Source: UMGS1649 sp964481385 (GTDB lineage Bacteria > Bacillota > Clostridia > TANB77 > CAG-465). Taken from it: a stretch of DNA of 23,906 bases. Position numbers and translations under genes: made by a program. Numbering within the stretch: the stretch's first letter is position 1; every line of letters begins with the position of its first letter. This document shows, piece by piece, positions 1 to 6,740 of this stretch. Location: assembly GCA_964481385.1 (NCBI GenBank), contig CAYZTN010000013.1, positions 1 to 23,906 on the forward strand, read 5' to 3'. The notes under the pieces are model-generated. The model searched no databases and had not been told where the DNA came from. It was given only the letters and a program-made list of their open reading frames with translations.

Positions 1-62
1 CTTGTAGCATTGGAGAAGTATCATCAGCAATTATACAGAAATATATCGAAAGTCAAGGATAA
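1..62 (+). CDS. C-terminal end of an IS200/IS605-type TnpA transposase (partial)
   Basis: The window opens inside a plus-strand reading frame (codons starting at position 3) that ends with TAA at 60-62 and reads CSIGEVSSAIIQKYIESQG. A G-x-V-S-x-x-x-I-x-K-Y-I-E-x-Q ending is what I recall for the C-terminus of IS200/IS605 Y1 (HUH tyrosine) transposases, which cut and join single-stranded DNA. Only 19 residues are visible, so neither the HUH motif nor the catalytic Tyr can be seen. A competing frame (codons starting at position 1) is also open to a TAA at 67-69 but matches nothing I recognise. The hairpin at 83-118 would fit the right end of such an element. Confidence 0.5.
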   Translation, partial: CSIGEVSSAIIQKYIESQG

Positions 63-82
63 AGACTAACAATTTGTCATAA

Positions 83-118
83 GGCTCCTCCCACCGCCTA
101 AAGACAGTGGGAGGAGCC
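83..118. repeat. GC-rich 16-bp hairpin, IS right-end palindrome or terminator
   Basis: The arms GGCTCCTCCCAC and GTGGGAGGAGCC pair perfectly. Read on the minus strand, four more pairs form (two of them G-U), giving a 16-bp stem with a UUUA tetraloop. There is no U-tract on either side, so an ordinary intrinsic terminator is not well supported. It lies 20 bases after the tnpA-like stop and 22 bases after the stop of the minus-strand gene at 141-413. It could therefore be the right-end palindrome of an IS200-like element or a 3' stabilising hairpin for the small gene. It is much more GC-rich than its surroundings. Confidence 0.6.
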
Positions 119-140
119 CACGATAATCGAAAGTATTTAT

Positions 141-413
141 TTATGAATATTCAGGTAAAAATGCTTTTAAATATTCGTCAAAAAAATCAGCATTCTCCTT
201 TTTAATTTCATCTGAGACTTGATTATTATCCATGCCATCAGCATTAGCAACAACATTTGTATTTCCACCATTACTTTCTCCATTTCTATTACCACCATTT
301 GCCAAACAAGTTTTATCTATTACAATATAGACACCCATTACAATAATTATTACGAATAATATTATTATAAGTAATACAACTCCTGCATTTCCTTTTTTCA
401 TTTTATTTCCCAT
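141..413 (-). CDS. Small membrane-anchored protein of unknown function
   Basis: This is a 90-residue protein I do not recognise. Residues 11-32 form one strongly hydrophobic helix (VVLLIIILFVIIIVMGVYIV) preceded by three lysines, so it is either a single-pass anchor or an uncleaved signal. The rest is an Asn/Gly-rich linker (about 38-66) and an acidic, aromatic C-terminal segment ending in EYLKAFLPEYS. The ATG at 413 has a good ribosome binding site (GAGGAGGG, about 6 bases upstream). It is not part of the ribosomal operon, because a terminator at 499-532 separates it from secY. I found no convincing promoter in the 85 bases between. The Asn/Gly linker suggests an extracytoplasmic C-terminal tail, which is inference only. 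Confidence 0.7.
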   Translation of the reverse strand: MGNKMKKGNAGVVLLIIILFVIIIVMGVYIVIDKTCLANGGNRNGESNGGNTNVVANADGMDNNQVSDEIKKENADFFDEYLKAFLPEYS

Positions 414-498
414 AAAATTCCCTCCTCGCAGACAGTATACACTAAAAAAAAGTCAACCTTACATAATAATTGTTATATAATTGTAATATTTTAGTCAC

Positions 499-532
499 AA
501 AAAAGCACCTAAACTAATTTAGACGCTTTTTT
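499..532 (-). terminator. Intrinsic terminator of the S10-spc-secY operon
   Basis: AAAAAAGC pairs with GCTTTTTT, and CTAAA with TTTAG inside, around a CTAA loop. On the minus strand it ends in a run of six T. It starts 9 bases after the secY stop, so it closes the ribosomal operon here. The symmetric A and T runs mean it could also work on the plus strand. Confidence 0.85.
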
Positions 533-540
533 AATATATT

Positions 541-1851
541 TTAATCTAAGAAACCATCATAGTGACGGCTAACCATTTGTGACTGAATTGTTTGCAACAA
601 TTCTAACGCAACACTTACTACAATAAGTATTGACGTACCACCAAATGTTACTGTTATTCCTGGCATTGCACCTTGTAGAGCAATTGGAAGCACTGCTACT
701 ACCGCAAGGAAAAATCCTCCTGCCCAACAAATATTTTTAAGCACTTTAGATATATAATCTGCTGTATTTTTTCCCGCTCTAATTCCTGGAATAAATCCAC
801 CATTCTGTTTTAATTGATTAGACATCTCTACAGGATTTACTGTAAACATAGTATATACAAATGTAAACGCTACTATAAGTATCATGTAGATTACAGCATA
901 AGCTATTAAATACCAAACAGACTCAGATGATGCAGAGCATACTTTTAATACAACTCCCCAAAATCCTGTCGCTGCACCTTTAGTTACTAGCTGAATTATT
1001 GTCGCTGGTATCATCAAAAATGACATTGCAAATATAACTGGCATAACACCTGCCATTGCTACCTTTAGAGGTATATGTGTATTTTGACCACCATACATTT
1101 TTCTTCCAACTACTTTTTTAGCATAGTTTACTGGTATTCTTCTTTCAGCTTGTTGCACATATACAACACCTGCTAGAAGGACTACAAAAGCTATAACTAA
1201 TGCTACAACAGCAATAATATTTCCTATTCCACCAGCTGCATATTCTGAAAGTGAAACTATTGCACCTGGAGCACCTGAAACTATACCTACAAAAATTATT
1301 ACAGATACACCATTGCCGATACCATTTTCAGTTATTTTATCTGCAAGCCACATAAGCAGTGCAGTTCCCGCAGTCAAACATAGTACGAACAAAATCATAC
1401 CAACCACTTGACCTGCTCCATAAGTCATTGGAACAAGCAAAAATGATTTATAGTTAAAATACAATCCTACGGCTTCAACTATTGCAAAAACAATAGTTAA
1501 AAGCTTAGTATATTTTGCTAATTTTTTTCTACCTACTTCACCCTCATCTTTAAGTTTTTCCAAACTTGGGATTACGGTTTGTAAAAGGTTTAGCACAATT
1601 GACGCTGTGATATATGGTGATATTGTCATTGCAAATATTGAAAAACGATTAAACGCACCACCAGAAATTATGTTTATAGTTCCCATTATACCGTTAGATG
1701 AAGTATCTACAGCATTTAAAAATGCTACTTTATTCATGCCTGGTACCGTTACGAATGTACCAATTCTAAATAACACTATTATTAAAAGAGTGTATAGAAT
1801 CTTTTTTCTAATATCCTTAACAACAAATATATTTTTCACAGATTCAAGCAT
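541..1851 (-). CDS. secY: Preprotein translocase subunit SecY
   Basis: SecY forms the protein-conducting channel of the SecYEG translocon in the cytoplasmic membrane. It passes unfolded preproteins driven by SecA and inserts membrane proteins with SRP. The 436 residues match the usual length, with ten hydrophobic spans. Visible family signatures are the N-terminal RKKILYTLLIIVLFRIGTFV segment, the plug region after TM1 rich in small residues (NIISGGAFNRFSIFAM), and the basic cytoplasmic loop ending QQAERRIPVNYAKKVVGRK that contacts the ribosome. The start at 1851 overlaps nothing, and the ribosome binding site (GAGGTGAAG) lies across the end of rplO. It is the last gene of the operon: a terminator follows and no adk, map or infA is present. 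Confidence 0.97.
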   Translation of the reverse strand: MLESVKNIFVVKDIRKKILYTLLIIVLFRIGTFVTVPGMNKVAFLNAVDTSSNGIMGTINIISGGAFNRFSIFAMTISPYITASIVLNLLQTVIPSLEKLKDEGEVGRKKLAKYTKLLTIVFAIVEAVGLYFNYKSFLLVPMTYGAGQVVGMILFVLCLTAGTALLMWLADKITENGIGNGVSVIIFVGIVSGAPGAIVSLSEYAAGGIGNIIAVVALVIAFVVLLAGVVYVQQAERRIPVNYAKKVVGRKMYGGQNTHIPLKVAMAGVMPVIFAMSFLMIPATIIQLVTKGAATGFWGVVLKVCSASSESVWYLIAYAVIYMILIVAFTFVYTMFTVNPVEMSNQLKQNGGFIPGIRAGKNTADYISKVLKNICWAGGFFLAVVAVLPIALQGAMPGITVTFGGTSILIVVSVALELLQTIQSQMVSRHYDGFLD

Positions 1852-1852
1852 A

Positions 1853-2296
1853 CTACTTCACCTCTATCTTTCCACCACAAGCTTCTATTTTTTCACGAGC
1901 TGAATTAGATACTTTTTTAGCTTCAACTGTAAGCTTCTTTGTTAAAGTTCCATTTCCTAAAACTTTTAACCCTGCTTTTGGATTTCTTATTATTCCTTCA
2001 TTTAATAGAAGTTCCATATTTACAACTGTTCCATTTTCAAATTTCTCTAAATCTGAAACATTGATTATTGCATATTCTGTTGTAAATACTGCGTTATTAA
2101 ATCCGCGTTTAGGAATTCTTCTATATAATGGAGTTTGTCCTCCTTCGAATCCTCTTCTAATTTTTCCACCAGATCTAGCTTTTTGACCTTTGTGTCCTTT
2201 ACCAGCAGTTTTTCCTAAACCACTACCAATTCCACGGCCAACTCTTCTTCTTGTTGAAGTAGAACCATATGCTGGTCTTAAATCTTGCATTTCCAT
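1853..2296 (-). CDS. rplO: 50S ribosomal protein L15
   Basis: L15 is a late-assembly 50S protein with an extended, glycine- and arginine-rich N-terminal arm. The family signature RRRVGRGIGSGLGKTAGKGH and the following GFEGGQTPLYRRIPKRGF are present. The reading frame stays open upstream to a GTG at 2320, but that codon lies inside the ribosome binding site. AAGGAGGT sits about 10 bases before the ATG at 2296, giving 147 residues (MEMQDLRPAYGS...), so I chose that start. The preceding gene is rpsE, not rpmD. Only about 25 bases separate the rpsE stop from this ATG, so the L30 gene that normally sits between them is absent. The stop lies one base before the secY ATG. Confidence 0.95.
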   Translation of the reverse strand: MEMQDLRPAYGSTSTRRRVGRGIGSGLGKTAGKGHKGQKARSGGKIRRGFEGGQTPLYRRIPKRGFNNAVFTTEYAIINVSDLEKFENGTVVNMELLLNEGIIRNPKAGLKVLGNGTLTKKLTVEAKKVSNSAREKIEACGGKIEVK

Positions 2297-2321
2297 GATA
2301 AGCTTTACCTCCTTCTTCACA

Positions 2322-2861
2322 TTATTTCATTAATTTTTTGATATCAATTCCTCTTTCAAGTGCTACTTGCTCTGGAGTTCTCATCTCTTTTAAAGCTTCA
2401 ATTGTTGCTAATACAACATTTCTGCTGTTACGAGAACCTAATGTTTTAGCAGTAACATTTTTGATACCTGCAAGCTCTAATACTGGTCTTACTGCACCTC
2501 CTGCAATAATACCTGTACCTGCTGGTGCTGGCTTCATTATAACGCGAGAAGAATTAAGTTTTTTATCATATTCGTGTGGTATTGTACCATTTACAATAGG
2601 TACTGTAATTAAATTTTTCTTAGCTGCATCTGTAGCTTTTTTGATAGCTTCAGGTACTTCTGATGCTTTTCCTGTTCCAACACCAATTTTACCTTTTTCG
2701 TTTCCTACTACTACAAGTACGCTAAATCTAAAAGTTCTACCACCTTTAACAACCTTAGCAACACGTCCTACGTAAACAACTTTCTCTTTGAATTCAGATA
2801 CTTCTTTTGGTGCCCTTTCTTTACGTGGTTTGTTTTCTCTTGCTTGCTTTGATTCTTGCAT
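2322..2861 (-). CDS. rpsE: 30S ribosomal protein S5
   Basis: S5 sits on the solvent side of the 30S body near S4 and S8 and helps decoding fidelity and mRNA entry. The 179 residues carry a charged N-terminal tail (1-22), the double-stranded-RNA-binding-like S5 domain (FKEKVVYVGRVAKVVKGGRT, then GVGTGKASEVPEAIKKA), and the C-terminal domain with PAPAGTGIIAGGAVRPVLEL and GSRNSRNVVLATIEAL. The ATG at 2861 has an AGGAGGAAAAA ribosome binding site. The gene lies 17 bases after rplR in the usual spc order. The gene that should follow, rpmD, is missing. Confidence 0.97.
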   Translation of the reverse strand: MQESKQARENKPRKERAPKEVSEFKEKVVYVGRVAKVVKGGRTFRFSVLVVVGNEKGKIGVGTGKASEVPEAIKKATDAAKKNLITVPIVNGTIPHEYDKKLNSSRVIMKPAPAGTGIIAGGAVRPVLELAGIKNVTAKTLGSRNSRNVVLATIEALKEMRTPEQVALERGIDIKKLMK

Positions 2862-2878
2862 TATTTTTCCTCCTACCT

Positions 2879-3238
2879 TTAAAATTTAAGTCCTGCTGCT
2901 CTTGCAGCTTCTGCTAACTCTTTAACTTTTCCGTGATATAGGTTACCATTTCTATCGAATACTACTGTTTCGATATTTTTCTCTAATGCACGCTTAGCAA
3001 CTAATGCGCCTACTTCTTTGGCAGCTTCAATATTAGATGCTTTAGTTTTTACTTCAGCGTCTAAAGTTGAGGCAGAAACAAGAGTAGCTCCAGCTTCGTC
3101 ATCTATAATTTGTGCATATATATTTGTTAAACTTTTATATACAGATAGTCTTGGGCACGTTGCTGTTCCATAAACTTTTGCTCTTACTCTAGCTTTACGT
3201 GCATCTCTTTTATCTGATTTTGTTTTTCTACTAATCAT
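2879..3238 (-). CDS. rplR: 50S ribosomal protein L18
   Basis: L18 binds 5S rRNA with L5 and anchors it in the central protuberance of the 50S subunit. The length of 119 residues is normal. The basic N-terminal tail (KTKSDKRDARKARVRAKVYG) is followed by RLSVYKSLTNIYAQIIDDEAG and the C-terminal FDRNGNLYHGKVKELAEAAR motif typical of the family. The ATG at 3238 is preceded by GGGGAGG with about 8 bases spacing. It lies between rplF and rpsE as in most bacteria. Confidence 0.97.
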   Translation of the reverse strand: MISRKTKSDKRDARKARVRAKVYGTATCPRLSVYKSLTNIYAQIIDDEAGATLVSASTLDAEVKTKASNIEAAKEVGALVAKRALEKNIETVVFDRNGNLYHGKVKELAEAARAAGLKF

Positions 3239-3256
3239 TGTTTTTTCCTCCCCTCA

Positions 3257-3793
3257 TTATTTCTTGCCGCCGGCTTTTCCTTCTTTTCTTCTTATATGCT
3301 CATCAGCATATTTAATTCCTTTGCCCTTATATGGTTCTGGAAGTCTCTTTTCTCTAACAACTGCAGCCACTTGACCAACACGTTGTTTGTCTATACCCTT
3401 TACTATAATTGTATTTGGGTCTGGAACTTCAAATGTAACGTCTTGTGAATCAACGAACTCTACTGGATGTGAATATCCAAGAGTAAGTACAAGTTTGTTA
3501 CCTTGCTTTGCTGCTCTGTAACCAACGCCGTTTATTTCCAAACGTTTGCTGTAACCTTCTGTTACACCAGTAATCATATTGGCAATTAAAGTTCTAGTTA
3601 AACCGTGAAGTGCTTTGTAATTATCATTTTCACGAGTAACTATTACTTCATTGTTTTCTACTTTAACATCAATTCCCTTTACAACTTCTATTGCAAGAGA
3701 TCCTTTTGGACCTTTTACAGTAACTGTTTTTCCTGCTACTGTTACTTCTGCACCAGCTGATAAGGCGATTTTCTTATTTCCTATTCTTGACAT
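3257..3793 (-). CDS. rplF: 50S ribosomal protein L6
   Basis: L6 lies near the factor-binding site at the base of the L7/L12 stalk and contacts the sarcin-ricin loop. The 178 residues form the two tandem L6 folds. The N-terminal MSRIGNKKIALSAGAEV start is followed by TVKGPKGSL, and the second repeat carries the hallmark PEPYKGKGIKYADEHIRRKE near the C-terminus (about 153-172). The ATG at 3793 has an AAGGAGGAAGGT ribosome binding site. It lies 13 bases after the rpsH stop. Confidence 0.97.
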   Translation of the reverse strand: MSRIGNKKIALSAGAEVTVAGKTVTVKGPKGSLAIEVVKGIDVKVENNEVIVTRENDNYKALHGLTRTLIANMITGVTEGYSKRLEINGVGYRAAKQGNKLVLTLGYSHPVEFVDSQDVTFEVPDPNTIIVKGIDKQRVGQVAAVVREKRLPEPYKGKGIKYADEHIRRKEGKAGGKK

Positions 3794-3806
3794 AATACCT
3801 TCCTCC

Positions 3807-4199
3807 TTACCAAATGTATGCCATTATTTCTCCACCAACATTTAGTTCACGAGCTTTTTTGTCTGTAACTATTCCTTTTGATGTAGAAATTATTGCTGTA
3901 CCTAGTCCGTTTAGTACTCTTGGTAGATTTTCTACTTCAGCATACATTCTTAGACCTGGTTTACTAATTCTTTTTAATCCTTTAATAACTGACTTGTTTT
4001 CAAAATATTTAAGTGTTATTCTGATTATCTTGTGAGTATCTTCTACTACTTCACAAGCTGCTATATATCCTTCTTCTAGAAGAATATTTGCTATTTCCAT
4101 CTTTACTTTAGAATAAGGTACATCGACTAACTCATGACGCTCTCTTGATGCATTTCTTATTCTAGTAAGCATATCTGCTACTGGATCTGTTAAGTTCAT
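3807..4199 (-). CDS. rpsH: 30S ribosomal protein S8
   Basis: S8 is a primary 16S rRNA binder (helix 21) that organises the central domain of the 30S platform. In enterobacteria it is also the translational repressor of the spc operon. The 130 residues begin with the family pattern MNLTDPVADMLTRIRNASRE and end with the C-terminal rRNA-binding loop STSKGIVTDKKARELNVGGE. The ATG at 4199 follows a GGAGG site, 12 bases after rpsN. I did not find an obvious S8-binding mimic in the mRNA around rplE. Confidence 0.97.
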   Translation of the reverse strand: MNLTDPVADMLTRIRNASRERHELVDVPYSKVKMEIANILLEEGYIAACEVVEDTHKIIRITLKYFENKSVIKGLKRISKPGLRMYAEVENLPRVLNGLGTAIISTSKGIVTDKKARELNVGGEIMAYIW

Positions 4200-4211
4200 T
4201 TTGTACCCTCC

Positions 4212-4397
4212 TTACCAACTTGCCTTTTTAACACCTGGCATTTCACCTTTATATGCTAGATTTCTAAAGCATATACGGCAGATACCATATTTTCTCATGT
4301 AAGAATGTGGTCTTCCACATATTTTACATCTGTTATAATAACGAGTGCTAAATTTAGGTGTTCTTTGTTGTTTTGCTATCATTGATTTTTTTGCCAT
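4212..4397 (-). CDS. rpsN: 30S ribosomal protein S14, zinc-binding type
   Basis: S14 lies in the 30S head next to S3 and S10. At 61 residues this is the short, zinc-ribbon form typical of Gram-positive bacteria: CKIC at 24-27 and CRIC at 40-43 give the four zinc ligands, and the C-terminus GEMPGVKKASW is the standard ending. The zinc-independent paralog (about 89 residues, no cysteines) that many Firmicutes carry as a Zur-controlled backup is not in this window. The position between rplE and rpsH is the normal one. Confidence 0.97.
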   Translation of the reverse strand: MAKKSMIAKQQRTPKFSTRYYNRCKICGRPHSYMRKYGICRICFRNLAYKGEMPGVKKASW

Positions 4398-4410
4398 CTT
4401 CTAATTCCTC

Positions 4411-4950
4411 CTAATTCTTTGCAAAAGGTAGTCCTAGAAGTTCTAGAAGTGCTCTAGCTTCTTCATCAGTTTTTGCTGTAGTTACGAATATAACATCCAT
4501 TCCACGAGCTTTATCTACCTTATCAAATTCAATTTCTGGGAAAATCATCTGCTCTTTGATACCAAATGCATAATTTCCACGTCCATCAAAAGACGCTGTT
4601 GGAAGTCCTTTAAAATCTCTTACTCTTGGTAATGCTACGTTAAATAACTTTGTTGCGAAATCATACATTCTATCACGTCTTAGAGTTACTTTACAACCAA
4701 TGTTCATTCCTTCTCTTAATTTGAAAGCAGCGATAGATTTCTTTGCTTTTGTTATAAGAGGTTTTTGACCTGTGATTGTTTGTAAGTCTGCAGCTGCAAT
4801 ATCTAATGCTTTTGAGTTATCTTTAACATCTGATACACCCATGTTTATAACAATTTTAGTAAGACGAGGTACTTGCATAACTGATGTATAACCAAACTTT
4901 TCTTTTAAAGCTGGCACAATCTCTTTTTCATACTTTTCTTTAAGATTCAT
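4411..4950 (-). CDS. rplE: 50S ribosomal protein L5
   Basis: L5 is part of the 5S RNP with L18 and forms the bridge from the central protuberance to S13 in the 30S head. The 179 residues begin MNLKEKYEKEIVPALKEKFG, and contain PRLTKIVINMGVSD, the family block GQKPLITKAKKSIAAFKLRE, and the Asp/Gly-rich FDGRGNYAFGIKEQMIFPEI region. The ATG at 4950 has GGAGGAGAACT upstream. It follows rplX by 14 bases. Confidence 0.97.
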   Translation of the reverse strand: MNLKEKYEKEIVPALKEKFGYTSVMQVPRLTKIVINMGVSDVKDNSKALDIAAADLQTITGQKPLITKAKKSIAAFKLREGMNIGCKVTLRRDRMYDFATKLFNVALPRVRDFKGLPTASFDGRGNYAFGIKEQMIFPEIEFDKVDKARGMDVIFVTTAKTDEEARALLELLGLPFAKN

Positions 4951-4964
4951 TTTAGTTCTCCTCC

Positions 4965-5306
4965 TTACTTAATTTCTGTGTGACATTTTCTACAAACCCT
5001 AGTCTTTATTCCGTTTGCATTAACAGTCACTCCAAGTTTTACACCCTTTCCACATTTTTCACAGAAATAATTTACTTTAGAAATGTTTACAGGTGCTTCA
5101 ATTTTTAGTATTCCAGATTCTTCACCTTGACGTCTTGGTTTAACGTGTCTTGTTCTTACGTTTATACCTTGAACTATAACTTTATTGTCTGCTCTTAATA
5201 CTTTAATTACTTTACCTTTTTTGCCTTTTTCAGTACCAGAATTTACTATAACAGTATCTCCTGTTCTAAGTTTTACTTTACTTTCATTTTTAATATTTCT
5301 TATCAT
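4965..5306 (-). CDS. rplX: 50S ribosomal protein L24
   Basis: L24 is an early 50S assembly initiator that binds the 5' region of 23S rRNA near the exit tunnel. The 113 residues hold a KOW motif (LRTGDTVIVNSGTEKGKKGK, about 13-32) and the GINVRTRHVKPRRQGEESG loop. The C-terminal CEKCGK ... CRKCH cysteine pairs look like a small zinc ribbon, a version I recall from many Firmicute L24 proteins. The ATG at 5306 follows AAGGTGG. The protein starts with a short basic extension (MIRNIKNESKVK) before the KOW domain. Confidence 0.96.
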   Translation of the reverse strand: MIRNIKNESKVKLRTGDTVIVNSGTEKGKKGKVIKVLRADNKVIVQGINVRTRHVKPRRQGEESGILKIEAPVNISKVNYFCEKCGKGVKLGVTVNANGIKTRVCRKCHTEIK

Positions 5307-5321
5307 CTTAGTCCACCTTCC

Positions 5322-5690
5322 TTACAGTACTTCTGGTGCTAAAGATATAATTTTCATATAATCTTTATCTCTCAACTCTCTTGCAACAGGTCCGAAGATA
5401 CGAGTTCCTTTTGGAGTCTTATCATCTTTTATAATAACTGCTGCATTTTCGTCAAATTTAATGTATGAACCATCTTGACGTTTAAGTCCAGTTTTACTTC
5501 TTACGATAACTGCTTTAACAACATCGCCTTTATTTACAACGCCACCTGGTGTTGCAGTTTTAACAGAAGCTACGATTACGTCTCCGATGTTTCCCCATTT
5601 TCTATGGTGACCACCTAAAACTCTAATACACATAAGCTTCTTAGCGCCAGTGTTGTCAGCTACATTTACAACTGATTGTTGTTGTATCAT
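5322..5690 (-). CDS. rplN: 50S ribosomal protein L14
   Basis: L14 sits at the subunit interface, forms bridge B8 with helix 14 of 16S rRNA and contacts L19. The length of 122 residues is the family norm. It begins MIQQQSVVNVADNTGAKKLM and shows the basic GGHHRKWGNIGDVIVASVK stretch and the C-terminal ARELRDKDYMKIISLAPEVL. The ATG at 5690 lies 8 bases after GGAGG. It sits between rpsQ and rplX, the usual order. Confidence 0.97.
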   Translation of the reverse strand: MIQQQSVVNVADNTGAKKLMCIRVLGGHHRKWGNIGDVIVASVKTATPGGVVNKGDVVKAVIVRSKTGLKRQDGSYIKFDENAAVIIKDDKTPKGTRIFGPVARELRDKDYMKIISLAPEVL

Positions 5691-5709
5691 AGTAGGATCC
5701 TCCTTTTCT

Positions 5710-5964
5710 CTATTTTGCTTTTTCTACTATTCTAACTAGTCTATATCTTTTATCTTTGCTTAGTGGTCTTGTCTCCATAATTTCAACTGTGTCGCCAATT
5801 CCACAAATATTTTCTTCATCATGAGCTTTTAACTTTAATGTATCAGTCATGATTTTGTTGTAAAGCGGATGTTTAAACTTAGTGTCAATTCTTACAACTA
5901 TTGTCTTATCCATTTTATTTGAAATTACTTTTCCAATTTTAGTTTTACGCATATTTCTTTCCAC
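5710..5964 (-). CDS. rpsQ: 30S ribosomal protein S17 (GTG start)
   Basis: S17 is an OB-fold primary binder of the 16S rRNA 5' domain. The family pattern RKTKIGKVISNKMDKTIVVR and the FKHPLYNKIMTDTLKLKAHD block are present. Two starts are possible: a GTG at 5964 and an ATG at 5952. The ribosome binding site AGGAGGT lies 8 bases before the GTG but about 20 bases before the ATG. The GTG start also gives the MERN-type N-terminus I recall from Clostridia, so I chose 5964 (84 residues). It lies 13 bases after rpmC. Confidence 0.96.
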   Translation of the reverse strand: MERNMRKTKIGKVISNKMDKTIVVRIDTKFKHPLYNKIMTDTLKLKAHDEENICGIGDTVEIMETRPLSKDKRYRLVRIVEKAK

Positions 5965-5977
5965 TTTGTCTTACCTC

Positions 5978-6310
5978 CTACTTTTCTTCTTCAGCTGGGG
6001 CTTCTTCAGCTGCTTTTTTTGTTGTTTTTTTAGTTGTAGATTTCTTTGCTGCTGTTTTCTTAGTAGCTTTCTTAGTATCTTTTTCTTTAACTTCTTTTAC
6101 TACAACTTCGCCACCATTTTTCTTTATTGTTAAAATAGTACTTACTCTAGCAATGTTTTTCTTAGTGTCTACTATTTTATGAGGATTATCTAATCCATTT
6201 AGGGATAAAGAAAATCTTAACTTGAACAACTCTTGCTTTAAAGCTTTTAGTTCTTCTGTAAGTTGTTTCTCATCCATTTTCTTGTAATCATTTAAGTTAT
6301 TATTCTTCAT
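5978..6310 (-). CDS. rpmC: 50S ribosomal protein L29 with long Lys/Ala-rich C-terminal tail
   Basis: L29 lies beside the polypeptide exit and with L23 forms the docking site for SRP and trigger factor. The L29 core occupies residues 1-64 (two helices, with KQELFKLRFSLSLNGLDNPH and the KKNIARVSTIL signature). Ordinary L29 is 60-70 residues, but this protein continues to 110. The tail runs through VVVKEVKEKDTKKATKKTAA, then alternating Lys, Thr and Ala, and finishes with an acidic AEEAPAEEEK. The start ATG at 6310 overlaps the end of rplP by 11 bases, with GGGAGGT inside rplP. The tail is in frame and followed directly by the rpsQ ribosome binding site, so it is not an obvious assembly error. 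Confidence 0.93.
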   Translation of the reverse strand: MKNNNLNDYKKMDEKQLTEELKALKQELFKLRFSLSLNGLDNPHKIVDTKKNIARVSTILTIKKNGGEVVVKEVKEKDTKKATKKTAAKKSTTKKTTKKAAEEAPAEEEK

Positions 6311-6740
6311 CTGCCTTACCTCCCTCAGCTTGTTCAGCCTTGCTTACTACTTTACATTTAATAGGAAGCTTTTGAATAGCTTTTCTTAGAGCTTCTTTTG
6401 AAGTTGCTTCATCTAGTCCGCTAATTTCAAACATTACTCTACCAGGTTTTACTACTGCAACGAAGTATTCTGGATTTCCTTTACCAGAACCCATACGAGT
6501 TTCTGCAGGCTTTTTAGTAATTGGCTTATCAGGGAATATTGTTATCCACATTTTGCCAAATTTCTTTGTATATCTTGAGATTACAACTCTGGCTGCTTCA
6601 ATTTGGTTATTTGTAATAAATGTAGGTTCAAGTGCAACTATACCATATTCGCCGTGTACTATTTTAGTTCCGCGAGTTGCATTTCCTCTGATTCTACCTT
6701 TTTGCATTTTTCTAAATTTTGTTCTTTTAGGTACTAACAT
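6300..6740 (-). CDS. rplP: 50S ribosomal protein L16
   Basis: L16 binds near the A-site tRNA elbow and the peptidyl transferase region, and is a late assembly protein. The 146 residues start MLVPKRTKFRKMQKGRIRGN and show the conserved RKxxRGxxRG-type basic stretch, FPDKPITKKPAETRMGSGKG and the C-terminal KLPIKCKVVSKAEQ. A short acidic tail (EGGKADEE) follows. The ATG at 6740 overlaps the rpsC stop in a TAATG arrangement, which suggests translational coupling. Confidence 0.97.
   Translation of the reverse strand: MLVPKRTKFRKMQKGRIRGNATRGTKIVHGEYGIVALEPTFITNNQIEAARVVISRYTKKFGKMWITIFPDKPITKKPAETRMGSGKGNPEYFVAVVKPGRVMFEISGLDEATSKEALRKAIQKLPIKCKVVSKAEQAEGGKADEE

Noticed and set aside
414..450. 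TTGACT followed by TATACT upstream of the 90-residue gene as a promoter.
   Set aside because: The spacing is only 11 bases, too short for sigma-A recognition.
2338..2775. 145-codon plus-strand frame antisense to rpsE.
   Set aside because: Shadow frame of S5 with no ribosome binding site or recognisable motif. Similar plus-strand frames across the operon were rejected for the same reason.
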